Below are positions 35,160 through 47,987 of a stretch of 64,000 nt of DNA, in pieces. Position 1 is the first letter of the stretch. Each line of letters begins with the position of its first letter. This stretch comes from Paulownia fortunei (taxonomy: Eukaryota; Streptophyta; Magnoliopsida; Lamiales; Paulowniaceae), in contig CM033124.1 in the NCBI GenBank assembly GCA_019321725.1, positions 3,224,001 to 3,288,000 of the forward strand, written 5' to 3'. Under the pieces are notes generated by a model. It was not told the origin of the DNA, did no database searches, and saw only the letters and a list, made by a program, of their open reading frames with translations. The position numbers were made by a program, and so were the translations under genes.

Positions 35160-36300
35160 TAACAAAACAAAAATCAATATAGAGACCTCGATTCAAGAGT
35201 TAATAACAAGGGCAATACTAGTTATGCACAGGCAAGCATATGGGGGTTGAAGTTGATAAGTGGATTTTATAACCATTAATTGAGTACTATTTGCTTAACT
35301 TTTTATTTAGTTTTTAAATGTTTTGTTACTTTTTATGCATTTAGTTTGAAATATTGTAGGTAATAGCATAATGAGGAGAAAATGGAAATAAACATAAAAC
35401 TTGGTTTAAATTTAGAATAATCCCCTTTTTGGTACTATCAGGGCAGTGTTCATATTTCAATCATAACTTTCTGCCCCAATATTATTTTGACTTTTTTATT
35501 GAATCATTGGAAAGCTAAGAGATTTAAATATAATGTTTATGTTTACCATGAAATTCAGTTCTTTCTATTTCAATGAGAAAAATTGGGTTAACTAGTCTAT
35601 ACTTGACTGAACATTTCAGGTATAACACATCTTGATATTTCAGGCATAAATCTTTGCACAGATTTCATATTGAATTGATTCAAGTCCCTATAGAAAGCCA
35701 AGACATAGAGGTACAATTCATATGAAGGCACCAAAAGCCAATTTAGCCTATAATTAGGTAAAACTTAATGAATTGTTGATTGTTGTAATTCACATAGGAA
35801 TATAGTGGGTTAGCAATTGATGATATTTTCATTAGACCTTGGGAGAGGCTAGTAGATAATTTAGGAATTTTCGACTATCACTTAGGAAATAAATTGAGAT
35901 TGATGCGATAAATTATTAAATTCAGATTAATGACGATGAAATCATAACCCTACGCTTTTAAGTTAGTGAATTTCATCTTTAAATGCTTTCTTTCATTAAT
36001 TTAGTTTAGTTGAATTTAGTTTATAAACAAAATCACAAAAAATGCATTCATTCAAATAAAATTAGAGTTGACATAATTTCGGTACTTAATAATTCAACAA
36101 TCCTCGTGGGAACGATAATTTAATCATCACTTTATTACTTGTATACGATAACGTGCACTTGCGTTCACAAATTTCGCAACAGAAGTACTTTAAAAACAAT
36201 TTTAAAGAGTTGGTTCAAGTAAAACTCCGGTTGATCCAGGTAACATTTTAGAAACGAGCAATGTATTATACCCCTATACTCTAAAGCGAAGAAGAACTAA
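35160..36300 (+). pseudogene. BBE-like FAD oxidase C-terminal relic, split by a solo LTR
   Basis: Only the last 70 or so codons of a berberine-bridge-enzyme-like gene remain. Before the LTR: INYRDLDSRVNNKGNTSYAQ followed by ASIWGLK. After it: YFKNNFKELVQVK, then a frameshift (one base missing) and a degenerate NEQ region. The reading frame crosses the insertion cleanly if the LTR and one target copy are ignored. The matching part of the larger gene is at about 49415-49600. The sequence beyond it (36300-37013) also matches the 3' flank of that gene, so this is a segmental copy and not a retrocopy. No promoter or upstream coding exists here. Confidence 0.85.
35254..36181 (+). mobile_element. 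Solo LTR (928 bp, Athila-like) with perfect target duplication
   Basis: It starts TGATAAGTGGATTTT and ends TTTCGCAACA. The pentamer gaagt occurs at 35249-35253 and again at 36182-36186. The two BBE fragments on either side join precisely after removing the LTR plus one gaagt. No internal region remains, so the element was lost by LTR-LTR recombination. Confidence 0.92.
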
Positions 36301-37013
36301 AGAAGAGAGAAGCATCAAAGAAATAGTTCTCATTAACAATAATAAGAATTTTAAATATTCTTTTTAATTAATACTAAATTAATAGCAATTTTAGGTTTTT
36401 ATTTTTCAACTTCGTATTTTACAAATTTTATATTGGCCTCATAGTGGTTGTGTATTGTGAACAATGTGCTATCAAGTTTTAATAAATTGATCCATTCTCT
36501 TTATTAGACATTTCTTGTTTGTAGTTTTTTTCATATATCTTTACAAATAACCGCCACTCTGAAGATCATATGGGCTAAATATAAAACAAAATATTGTCAC
36601 TGGGGCACTATATTGGAACATGGTGAAAAGTATTTTAAAGGCTATAGGACATATTAGCACAAATTGAAATTTCCCTTGTTTATCATTTCGTACATTAACA
36701 TAAATAATTAACATCCTAAAGATCATTATAGCTTCAAACATTTTCATTGGTTTACTCTTCTTCTCAAACCTTATAATTTTAGCCTATTGCAAGGATCAGA
36801 TACACCTTTCTTCAGTGTAGACATGTTTTAGTCTGAGCCCGATAAGCATCAACATATAAGGTTAAAAACTTGATGGGTTGAAGGTGGTATCATCTTATAG
36901 AATTTTAAAACGGAATTGAATAGAAAAGCATGTCCATCAAGGTATAACTATTGGAACTAACATCGAGATCGATGGTTTGCCAATCTAACTTTACTGAGAA
37001 ATATAACTTCTTA
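36187..37013 (+). repeat. BBE 3' end and flank, duplicated copy A
   Basis: This aligns with 49520-50082 and then 56181-56470. Shared blocks include ggcctcatagtggttgtgtattgtg, tatattggaacatggtgaaaag and tttgtcaatctaacttt variants. It ends where an Athila-like LTR begins (37014) and resumes at 40079. Confidence 0.8.
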
Positions 37014-40000
37014 TGAATTTTGTGAAGCAAGTGCACGTTATCTTGAATAAATAACAAAGTGATGAGTGAGTCTCGTTCTTACTAGAATTAAAATTAATTA
37101 AGTATCGAAATTATGTTAACTCTAATTTTATTCAAATAAAAATAATAAATGAAATTGATGGTTGTAAGCTAAAGCAGACTAACACCAAACTATCATTGAA
37201 ATACAATTATGGATGAAATCTAATGACTTAAAGGGGTACATAATTTGAACATAATTAGTCTTAATTGAATAATCAATCTCATCAATTCCAATTTACTCTC
37301 TAAGTGGATGTCAAGAATTCTTGAATTATTCAATAACTTCTCCCAATGTCAAATAAAAATATCATTAATTGCTAACTCACTTCTTCTTATTGAAATTAAA
37401 CAATCAACAATTCATTGAATTCCACGATCTCATATAAGACTACACAAATTATATAAGTATATTCTTATCTCACATGTAATTTATGTTATTCTCCACAATG
37501 AACTAAATTCATAATTCACTCCCGGATCCTTATTATTAATAAATTATCTAATTAGTGGCAAAGTAATTAAAGCATTAAGAGCGATAAAGAATACTAAACC
37601 TGGAAAATTAAATCGAGAATTAAATTGATAGAAATATTCAATACATCCCAATTAGGTTGCATCAAAACCCTAGAATATAGAATTAGCCCCTAACAATAAC
37701 AATAAAACCCATAGACATAATCGTGTTCATGTCAAAGGAAAAGTAAAAAGAAAAGGAAGAAAGATGAAGCGTCAATCTTGATTTTGGAAAGCCTTTGTTC
37801 TTGGTTTCTCTTTGTTTTCTCTTGTGCTCTCAAGGCTCAAGAATGTCCCTAAAATATTATAGGTATTTTCTATTTATACTCTTCCAAAATTAAGCCTCAA
37901 ACATACACAAAAATCGTATGTTAATTTCGTCTTGCCGATTGGGTGCCGTGACTCAATAAAATTGGGCCGCGACTCTGAACACGTAGGAAATATCATTGAA
38001 CCAGCACCGTGGTGCCAAACTTTCCACCCAACTAGTGTTGTGGCACTATAAAATGGCGCCAGGGCGCCAAACGTGTTGTCATAGTGGCTGAGTCTTGTGC
38101 TCTGCTCTGTCTAACCTCTTGTAATTGATTTTTAAAATTCTCGAACGAATTGACTTTTTGTGTCTTCATATAAATTATAATCCTATCGGTTTGCTTTCTA
38201 TATCTTTTGTACTTCTTTATTTTGTTTCTCTTTTATTTTATTTGTTTGGTTTGTAACTTTCTTACTCATTAATTTTTAGTGTTTGTTTCAACTATAAATC
38301 TAATTCAACTTGATTTTCTTCTCTTTTCTTAGTTCTATGTTATTTTCTTCTTATTCTTTATTGTTTCTTTAATCCTAAGTTTATGGAGTTTATAATTCAC
38401 TTTTAAAGACTAATAACGTGAATACAAAGTTACTTAGCTATCCAACAAGTTGCATTATTTTATATATTACATAGTGTTATTCTCCTTCATTTATTTTTAG
38501 AATTTGTTTCCTACTAAAAGTCTAGTTCAACTTGAAAAAAGCTATTCTATAGGAGAAAGAATTGTAAATTACCTTATTGCCATTAAAATTAATATGTCAA
38601 AGAATCATTTTAATTTAATTAAAAAATTCAATATTGTAAATTACATTATTATCATTAAAATTAATATCTCAAAGGGTCATTTCAGTGCAGTCAAAAATTG
38701 AAAGAAATATAATATAGATGAACTTAATTACACCACTAGCATTAGGCCACATCAATTGCAAGTCTCATCAGTTAGTGTGATATTATATTAGTAATTCTCA
38801 TTAGTATTTTTAAATAGGATGTTAGGATCTCTGTAGTAAAAATTTGTATTATATTTATATAGTATACATAATTATTTTTTGTACGTAATTATAATATAAT
38901 ATAATATAATATAGATGAACTTAATTATGCCACTGGCGTAAGGCCTCATCAATTGCAAGTCTTATCAGTAAGTGTGATATTATATTAGTAATTCTCATTA
39001 GTATTTTTAAATAGGCTATTGGGATCTCTATTAGTAAAAATTTGTATTATATTTGTATAGTACACGTATTTACAAATAACTAAAAATTACTTTTGTTTTT
39101 TGTACTCATTCTAAACTATCGAGTAATACTCCATACTTTTAATGTGAAATATTTAGTATACATATTATACTTATTTATATAATACTTGACGAATAATACT
39201 CTATTTAAATAAATATTTATAATATTTAAATATAATCTAAACATTCTTCAAAAGTTATTTATAATTATTAATAGAAAGCCTTTGCTCTTGGTTTCTCTTT
39301 GTTTTCTCTTGTGTTCTCAAAGCCCAAGAATGTCCCTAAATTGTATGTTGTAGGTATTTTCTATTTATCTCCTCCAAAATTAAACCTCAAACATACACAA
39401 AAATTGCATTTTTATTTCTTCTTTCCAATGGGGTGTCGTGACTCAAGAAAATGGGGCCACAAAGCCGAACACACTGGAAAAATTATTGAACTGGCACCAT
39501 GGCCCTAAATGTTCCACCCAAATAGTGTTGCGGTGCTATAAAATGGTGTCGCGGTGCTAAACATGTTGTCATAGTGGCGCTGCATGCTATGTTGTGCTGC
39601 CTCTTGCAATTGATTTTTAACATTTTTGGACGAATTGACTTTTTTTGTCTTTATATAAATTAAAATTTCTATCAATTGGTTTTTTATAACCACTTGAATT
39701 AATTCAATATCAAATTTATGGAGGAAGATATGCCAAAAATACCAAGATGTGCTACATTCATAAGTTTTAGTCCACTGCTAAGTTGTCAACATGAAAATTG
39801 TACCCCTATCTCTTATTTTCCAATGGGTTAAGAATCAAGTCAATCGGAGTTTTGAACAAAAGATTATGCCCAAAATACAAATTCTACCTTAGTAGCGCTG
39901 TGATGTGCGCTCTTTAAATTTTTAATCAAATTTTTGTTTTATTTTTATTTTCTTCCTCCTTTTGCAGTTACATACAAGATACAAACAAAATGTATAAAAA

Positions 40001-40078
40001 GCAACCAAAAACCCTTGAGATGTAGAAAATGATAAGTTAAGAACATTCGAATTGCTGGTATAAAACCAACTCAATACA
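37014..40078 (-). mobile_element. Athila-like LTR, minus orientation, with internal duplication and insertion
   Basis: On the plus strand it begins TGAATTTTGTGAAGCAAGTGC (reverse complement of the family's 3' end) and ends ACCAACTCAATACA, like 46684. It interrupts BBE flank copy A: the flank matches 56460 on the left and 56470-56740 on the right. About 400 bp occurs twice inside it (37785-38185 and 39272-39670), each running from an agaaagcctttg-like start to a ttctatc-like end. Between these lies about 1.1 kb of unrelated sequence. No coding region and no clean target duplication were found. Confidence 0.7.
38186..39271. repeat. Sequence captured within the duplicated LTR, resembling nearby host flank
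   Basis: Its second half carries two tandem copies (about 38707-38880 and 38905-39065) of a module with ccactggcgtaaggcctcat and caattgcaagtc. It is followed by a gaataatactctatttaaat stretch (about 39195-39270). The same module series occurs in BBE flank sequence at 40672-40985. The first half (38186-38500) is pyrimidine-rich and unrecognised. Confidence 0.55.
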
Positions 40079-40670
40079 TATATCTACTATTTGATGCAAA
40101 TTTTTACCTAAATGGTCTATAAAGATTAGGTTAGTGAGTTTCCTGCCAATTAAATTACCCTTGGGCTTGTTATATTGAAGATAAGTAAGTTGTGCTTCAA
40201 AAGACAAATTTCTTTTCATTGGTTTTTTGGATTGCTAAATTATAATTTAATTTTTTTCATATGTCTGTGATATAAAAAGATTTTCTGTGGAATATATTTT
40301 TTTAAGAAAAAATTGTTAATGCACTCAATAAAAATATAGCAAGCATACCTTCTTATAGTAAACTAAGTTTATAGTAAAAATAAAGTATAACTTCCTATAG
40401 TAAATTTTTTACAAAAGGATATATAAAAAGATTTAATATATTGTTCCTAATATTATATTATTCGTAAATATTGTCTATTAACATTTCAAATTGAGGTGAT
40501 TCTCAATTAAAAAGTAAACAATTATTTGATCACATTTTGAAGTACTAAAGATGAACTCCTATGCATCTTTATTAGTATACCGCCTTATATGTCTTGCAAC
40601 AATTATGGATTCCCTTGAATAAAGGACACCAAATCTAGTGTGTGCCAAATCAACTTTTTAGCATATAGTA
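40079..40670 (+). repeat. BBE 3' flank, copy A continued
   Basis: This aligns with 56470-56745 (shared ttgggcttgttatattgaag and aatgcactcaataaaaatatag) and, after a copy-B insertion of about 320 bp, with 57070-57125. No gene is recognised. Confidence 0.8.
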
Positions 40671-40671
40671 A

Positions 40672-41830
40672 TTACAAGTACGCCACTGGCGTTAGGCCTC
40701 ATCAATTGCAAGTTTTATCAGTAAGTGTGATATTATATTGGTAATTTTCATTAATATTTTTAAATTAAGGCTGTTGAGAACTCTGTTAGTTAAAATTCGT
40801 ATTATAGTCTCATCAGCAAGCGTGATACTATATTGGTAATTCTCATTAGTATTTTTAAATTAAGGCTGTTGAGATCTCTATTAGTTAAAATTCGTAAATG
40901 ACAAACAATACTCTATTTTAATAAATATTTATAACATTTAAATATAATCTAAAAAATATCAAAAATTATTTATAAGTATTAATGGAATATCAGATGAATA
41001 AAATTAAAAAATCTAATAATTTATGGATATACGATTTTTTTTAAATTACAAATTGAACAATATTGAATATTTTTAAAATAATTTTTGTACAAATTAAAAA
41101 AAAAGTACAAACAAAGTTTCTATAAAATAATATAAATAAGCCGTATTTTAATCCCAAATAATTCTTTGACATTCATATTTTACCCGTTTATCAACAAATC
41201 CGTATATTAACTATTTTCATATTTTTTGCCCATTTTCTCACCCTAACTTTTATTAAAAATTCATAATATACTTGTATGTATTGAAAACCGAATTTCTTTT
41301 GTCCAGTATTTAACTAACAATGGCTATAATTGGGATTAATCCAAGAAATTACAAAGACCGACGTTTAATTTGATTAAAAGAAGTTCATATTTATTTTCTC
41401 ATCAACATGAAAAAATGGAGAATATATTAATTGTGTGAAAAATAAATAGTCAAGATATCAATTCCATGCAACAAGGACTATCAAATGCAGTGGCTCAACT
41501 CAACATAGAAAATCAAACTAGACATTTTGTAATTAAGATCAAAATTTCCATTTTCTTCTCAATTCACATTTCACACGTTAGTTGACAAATATATGTACGT
41601 ATATATATTATTTTACCGTGGTTGAAATCAAAAATTGGATCAAGAAACTGGAATCAAATGATCAAATGTACTCCAAACTGGAATAACCTTTTTTTAGTCA
41701 ATTAAAAAAATGTACTTGAATTGCTTAGAAGAACCTTTCTTTTTTAAATTCCAATTAATATTAAATATGGCTTCATTCAAATTTGAGGACGAAAATGCTT
41801 AATTGTTATATGAATTTTTACACCTCCAAT
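40672..41830 (+). repeat. BBE-type upstream region, copy A
   Basis: Beginning with two ccactggcg/tagtttcatcag-type modules, this stretch from about 40890 aligns with 47090-47760, the region upstream of the BBE gene. Shared blocks include gtttaatttgattaaa, gatatcaattcca, ttcaattaatattaaa and ggcttcattcaaatttga. No BBE coding sequence follows it here; Athila sequence begins further on. It is therefore a promoter region separated from, or having lost, its gene. Confidence 0.65.
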
Positions 41831-42100
41831 CTTATGTTAATTCACATTGATAAAAAGTCTTCTCCGTCACGTGTTTCTTCTCATTCTCCCTTTTTTTTCT
41901 AACCTTTTTTCATAGGGAGATTACACAAAACCTTTATTCAGCAAATACCTAATATATATACATTTGCTCCAATTCAAATCATGTTCTCAAATGAATGTGT
42001 GTGGAGTGAAGGGTAAAAATATAGGATAAAAATTTGAAGAAAAAGGATAACTGGTAAGGTGCCAATGAAAAAGATTTAATTAAGCTGAACAGAGACATTA
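41831..42100. other. Short AT-rich spacer, nothing recognised
   Basis: Pyrimidine-rich near 41860-41930, otherwise without recognisable features. The exact left edge of the neighbouring Athila element was not found. Confidence 0.4.
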
Positions 42101-44213
42101 AGGATAAAGCATGATAAATCGGTAGGTTTAAAAGGCTTAAACATTCAAAAGATGACCTAAATCATTTCCTCAATGTTATGTCATCTAAGATTTTGCCTCT
42201 ACTAATGATCAACCGAGTTCTAAAACAGCCCAAAACACATCTAGCAATTATAAAAAATTATCATCAATAATATCAAGTTTTTATCATTGGCCCCAAATGG
42301 ATCGAAACAGTACAACTCAATTTTTATTATTCGACAGAACAAATTTCTACTCAATGAAATAAAATAGAATTTTTTTTATAAGAATCATAAAAGCATGAAA
42401 TATAGAAGAAAAATAAATAAATAGAAACTCACCCCAAACCTGAATATAACATTGTCCTCAATGCGAAAGTAAAATATAAGTGTAGAAGACTTCCCCTTGG
42501 GGCTACGACGCTTCTGCTTCAGTTTTGAGTAGTATTTCAACATTTTATATTGAAACCTACAATAGAAATATAAAAAAAAAAAAAATCAATTAAACACAAT
42601 CTAAACTAGTAATGATGCTATCGAAATTAAATTGCTAAGCTAGAATAGATGAAAAAGAATTGCAAAGAAAATTCTATGAAAGCAAGAAAAAATAAAATGA
42701 CTTAGGTTGCATCCCAAGAAGCACTTGTTATAAGGCATTTACCCTAACTTCTTCTTGCTCAATGGGGGTCTAAATACAAGCATTTCTCACACCATATCTT
42801 TGTGTGCTCTAGAAGTGTAGGTTATCTCCAAAGATAAACAGAGTGGGCATGATCCAACATGGTATCAAGGGCCTTTTGTACATTAATGAGTGCATGCCCA
42901 GTTGTCAAAAATGGTTTTTCATGTGTGAAAGCGATGCCTCTATCATTTTCAATGTAAAGGATGATGAATTGCATAGGAAGAATAAACTTGTCAACATCCT
43001 CAAGTACACCTTCAATTACCCCCATATAATACTTTATTGAGAAATTTGCCAACTGCAATTAGAAAATAACTAGATCATTAAGCTTTGGAAGTGGCTCCCT
43101 TTGCAAGATGGTAATGACCTCTTAAGTGAGTGTACTAGCCTTATGGTTCTCGAATTTATGCTTGTATGATGAGATGCCCATATTATCCACCACAAACCTC
43201 GACTTAAACTTACTCTTCTGCAGGAGTTGAGGATAAGAAACTCTCTGTGATGGCTATTGAGATGGCCTTGGTAGAACATTTTCTTGGTCTTATTCATCCT
43301 CCACCAGAGGTGTTTGTGTTGATACCTCTTGTTCATCCTTAATGAGTTTTTCAACTCTCAACGGAGTTTCTAACTCTTCATTACCTCTCAAAGTAGTAAT
43401 ATCATATCATTCTTTATCCACTCTATTTACCTCAAGTGTGCATGGAAATTTGTCTCATTGTCTCTCTAGAAACATATTATCTAACTCACAAATTTAGACC
43501 TCCAAGTTCTGAAATAATGTCAATGGATTTTGGACATTTGTCCTAGTCTCCAACATGAATTGGCTCTGCGTGTTTGCTAATTGAGCCATTGCTTCTTTAA
43601 GACTTATCTTTTTCTAAATTGGTGGGTAAATAGATTCAATTTCCAACTTGATTGGGCTTTGAATTCTTGCCAAATGAGCCATTGCTTCATCAAGAATCAA
43701 CTTCTTCTCTTATGATGGATCACATGAATTGGTTGGTAGTACTTTTCAATTCAGCTAATATTTCTTCAAGGCTTAGATTGTTCTCCCATAGTGAGCAAAT
43801 GGACAATTTTGTACCTAATTATAATTCCACTCATATTCGGCATACTCGACATATGATGGTGCAAATGGATTGCCCTCTTGGTATTGTGTTCTTGTATGAA
43901 AATCGCTATATGACTTATGCATCTTAAAAGGTGTATGAATAGCATTTGCTAGAAATTTCTCAAATTGTTCAGAAGCTTCTACTTGGGCAGTCAACACATT
44001 AATGACCTTTACTCTATTTATCATGCCATATTTAGTTGGCTAACAATATGCATCAGATGCCATCTCAACTACTACTTTTTGCTCATCTCACACACTCAGG
44101 AAAATACCTAAGATGATAAAACAAGGACATTTAACAAGAAAAATCAAAATACAAGAAAAATTATAATAAAAACTAGAGCTATTTTGTATCGATATTAATA
44201 CAACAAACTCAGT
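42100..44213 (-). pseudogene. Athila-type Ty3 gag-protease relic
   Basis: The minus strand at 43058-42822 encodes LQLANFSIKYYMGVIEGVLE followed by DVDKFILPMQF and GHALINVQKA, the retropepsin region of plant Athila/Tat polyproteins. Just before it (about 43140-43070) is ITILQREPLPKLNDL, the usual linker after gag. The frame at 44024-43815 and neighbouring broken frames give gag-like sequence. Many stops and a missing catalytic motif show decay; no RT follows toward 42100. Confidence 0.7.
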
Positions 44214-44231
44214 CCGTAGCAATGGCGCCAA
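44214..44231 (-). other. Primer-binding site, TGGCGCC type
   Basis: The reverse complement reads TGGCGCCATTGCTACGG, preceded by a few bases of spacer and the LTR edge at 44239. This resembles the TGGCGCCGTTGCC site typical of plant Athila-like elements and gives the element orientation. Confidence 0.7.
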
Positions 44232-44238
44232 AACTTGA

Positions 44239-46684
44239 TGTGAAATTTGTGAACATAAATGTATGTTATCGTTAATAAGTAATATAGGGATGAGTAGAAT
44301 ATTGCTCCCCTGAGAACTGATTGTTACTAAGTACCGAAATTATGTTAACTCCAATTTTATTTGAACATAAGATAAAATTGATAATTATAAAGCTAAATAA
44401 AACTAAAGCTAAATAAAACTCAAAAGATGAAATTCAGTAACTTAAAGACCTAGGGTTTATGATTTTACCATAATTAATCTGAATTGAATAATCTATCTCA
44501 TCAATCCTAATTTCTTTTTAAGTTGATAGTCCAGAATCCCTAATTTATTCATTAGCCTCTCTCAAGGTCTAATAAAAATATTATTAGCTATCAATCCATA
44601 ATATCTTAAGTGAATTAAAATAATCAATAGTTCATTGAATTCTATGGATCTTATATAACGACTAGCCAAACCAAGTAAGTATATTTCAATCTTACATACA
44701 ATTTATGATATTCTACAGAATGAACTAGATACATAAATCACCTCCTGCATTCTTATGGTTAACAAAACATCTAATTAGTGATCAAGTAAATTGAAGCATT
44801 AAGAACAATTTAGAATACTCCACCCAAAAAATTAATCAAAAATTGAATTGATAAAAATATTTAAACATCTTAATTAGGTTACATCAAAATCCTTGAAAAG
44901 AGAATTATCCCAAAACTATGTCACACAAATCCATAGGGGCCCGTTTACTTTTGTGGATTGAGTTGGATTTACTAAATAATTCAACCCAATCCAATGCTTA
45001 CTTTTCATGATTTCGGCCCACTAGATAACAAGAGGTCCGGTTCTATTTTGAAATTTCTTGATTAATTGCATGATATGAATCCCACCCAAAGGGGTGGGAT
45101 CCAATTATCCTAATAAGCCACCAGCCCACACACACACATATTGTCCATTTTGTCCTCATTTTTTTAATGTGAAATTATCACCTTCTGCCCATCTCTATCA
45201 GCCAACATTAATTGAGCATAAATCGTTTTTCTCTTCACTCTTCAATGGAATTTTTCTCTTCACTCTTTGAAATACCAAAAAAAGAGGAGGAAGAAGAAGG
45301 AGAGACAAGAAGGTCAGTAGACGGTAGCGAAAATAGAGAGAGGAAAGAATGGAAAATATAAAGAGGAGAAGCATAAAAAGAAAAAAGAAATAAGAGAGAA
45401 GAAAAGAGGGAAAATGTGAGGAGAATAAAGAAAGAAAGGAGAAAGAAAGAAAGAAACAAAGAAGGAAGAAAGGAACAAGAAAAATATGAGAAGAAGCAAG
45501 TTGGTTATGGAAGAAGGAGAAAGAAGAATCAATAGAGGAATGAACAGTAGTATGCTGTTGGAGGTTGAAGAAGAATGAATAGTAACCAAAAAAAGAAAAA
45601 AAAAAGAATTTACGATGGGTATATTAGTCATATTATTATAATCTAACTCATTTATCCCACAAAATAAATATTTATTTACATTTTGTATTAATATACCATT
45701 CTTACAATTCCACAAAGTATACATAATATTTATTAATAAATCAATCCATATACAATTATTTATCACAAATTTTATCCATCATTTCATATCCTAACCAAAA
45801 AAGTAAACAACCCTAGATATACTAGATTTCATGACAAAGGATAAATCAAAAGAAAAAAGTAGGAAAAAACTCTATAATCTTGAAGGAAGAACCCAACTCT
45901 TCATCTTCATCTTGTTTCTTCTTGTGTTCTCTTCTTTTCCAAATGCTCAAGAATTCTCCAAAGTCTTGAGACATTTTGGCTATTATAGTTCCCCCAAAAT
46001 TCGAGTCAAAAATTGCATTTCAGATTTTCATGCCGATTGGTGCCTAGGCACCGTAGTTTTAATTTTGAGCATCATCAAATGGTGCCTAAGCTTGGATTAA
46101 CGATGCCTAGGTGCCACATAGTCTCTTTTTCGGCACCTAGGCTCCTTGCAGCAGCGCCTAACTCTTTAAAATCAATCTTCTTACAAGTGATTGTTGAACT
46201 CTTTTAAATTTGAATTAGCATTTGGTATCTTTACTTGTACTGTAGCTTATCTATTATATTTCCATAGCCACTACATTATCTCCATATCAATTTTATGGAG
46301 AGAGTTATACCAAAAATATATCTAAAAGTTTCAGTCCAGTATTGACTTTTTAACCTAATTGTTTTCATTGAAACATAATGAATTGGGTTTTGTCATAAAC
46401 ATAAAAGTTGTAGATCAATCTTTTTGCTTTCCAATAGATCAATAATCAAATCAATATGATATTTGAGCAAATATTTATAATCAAAACACAAACATTGCCA
46501 TTAATAGTACCACAATGTGGATTCTTCAAAATTTAACCAAATTTTTGTTTCTTTTCCATTTTTTTCTCCTGCGATTACTTGCAAGAGTGCAAACTAAATG
46601 CATAAAAAGCAATATAAATGCTTGAAAACAAACCAAATATTAAGCAAAAGGCATTCGAATAGTTAGTATAAAACCAACTCAACA
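44239..46684 (-). repeat. Athila-like 5' LTR, minus orientation, carrying a MITE
   Basis: On the plus strand it begins TGTGAAATTTGTGAAC and ends ACCAACTCAACA. It aligns with the LTR at 37014-40078 and, in reverse, with the solo LTR at 35254-36181. About 877 bp of its length is a MITE (44937-45813), so the LTR proper is about 1.57 kb. A GGCACCTAGG-type repeat near 46040-46160 resembles the one in the LTR at 5028-7035. Confidence 0.75.
44937..45813. mobile_element. PIF/Harbinger-like MITE inside the Athila LTR
   Basis: Terminal inverted repeats GGGCCCGTTTACTTTTGTGG and, reversed from the right end, GGGTTGTTTACTTTTTTGG frame the element. The trinucleotide tag flanks it (44934-44936 and 45814-45816). 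The related LTR at about 37730 lacks this block. Inside is a long purine-rich tract (about 45285-45540) that produces spurious long frames; no transposase is present. Confidence 0.75.
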
Positions 46685-46719
46685 AATGTGTTATAATTTT
46701 AAGTTAAATAATATATAGA

Positions 46720-47453
46720 AATACATATAAATATACATATAAAATATTTTTTGAATAATTTAAAAATAAGTACAAGTACAACATATATAAAGAATATATC
46801 AAAATAAGTCAATTTTTTTGCTCCCTAACAATTTTTTTTACATTTTGTATTTTACTCGTATGTCTATGAATTCATATATTATCTATTTTCGTATTTTTTT
46901 TGTTAATTTTTCATCATAATATTTAATAAAAATTTGTAATATACTTGTATGTAATAAATGTCGAATCTTTTCCATCATGTTTTTAACTAACTAAGCATAT
47001 TTTACGAATAACTGAAAAATACGTTTATTTTTCGTTCATATTGTGAACTTCTCGAATAATACTTATATAACATTAACTGCACGTATTATAATTATTACGT
47101 ATAATACTTGATGAGTAGTACTCTATTTAACAAATATTTATAATATTTAATTAAGATTTAAAAATTATATAAAATTACTTATAAATATTATATAAATAAA
47201 AAATAAAAATCCTAATAATTTATAAAATACAAAATATTATTAAATATTAAATGTCGAATCTTTACCGTCCCTTAACTAATTAGGTATCAAAAATTATAGA
47301 GCCGGATGTTTAATTTGATTAAAGGGAGATTTATTCATTTCCTTATAAAAAAAGACAAAAAAAAAAAGAAATTGTATTGATTGTGTAGAAAAGAAATATT
47401 CATGATATCAATTCCACCAATGAAAGACTTCCCATCAATGCATCTGTTGACCA

Positions 47454-47486
<33 letters not shown>

Positions 47487-47987
47487 TTTGGTGGGATTGA
47501 AACAAATAATTGGCTCATGAAACTGGAGTCAATTGAAAAAATGCACTCGAATTGCATAAAAGAACCTCTTCTTTTTTTAATTTCAATTAATATTAAAATT
47601 TAATTCAAAGAATTTATTTAATGCTAATATTAAAACATATATTTAATTGACAGAACTTATTTATACATCCTTAAATATCAGGTCAATTGAAATCAACATA
47701 AAAAATGGGTCAAATAATGAGGACGAAAACGCTGATAACGGCTTCATTCAAATTTGATGATTGAAAAGTCCACATCATTGGAATTAAAAATATTTTATGC
47801 CTTAAACAAAAGAAAGGGTCAGACCCCTGATGGTGTTCACACACACAAACACACACTCACACACACACATATATATATATATATAACAAAAGATTTTGAA
47901 TTGACAAATTCATCATGTCGCCTCATTCTGCGTATAAATAGAAGCCTTAATGCGTCTTATACCCATATCAACTACTAACTACAAACA
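46720..47987 (+). promoter_or_regulatory. BBE gene upstream region with TATA box
   Basis: A clear tataaata at 47933-47940 lies 48 bp before the ATG, suggesting a very short 5' UTR. An AT dinucleotide tract (47458-47490) and an (AC)n tract (about 47838-47870) followed by (AT)n stand upstream. From about 47090 to 47760 the region aligns with 40890-41830. Confidence 0.6.

Noticed and set aside
45235..45766. Minus-strand frames of 74 and 150 codons rich in F, L and S
   Set aside because: They arise from the purine-rich tract inside a MITE; low complexity and no domain.
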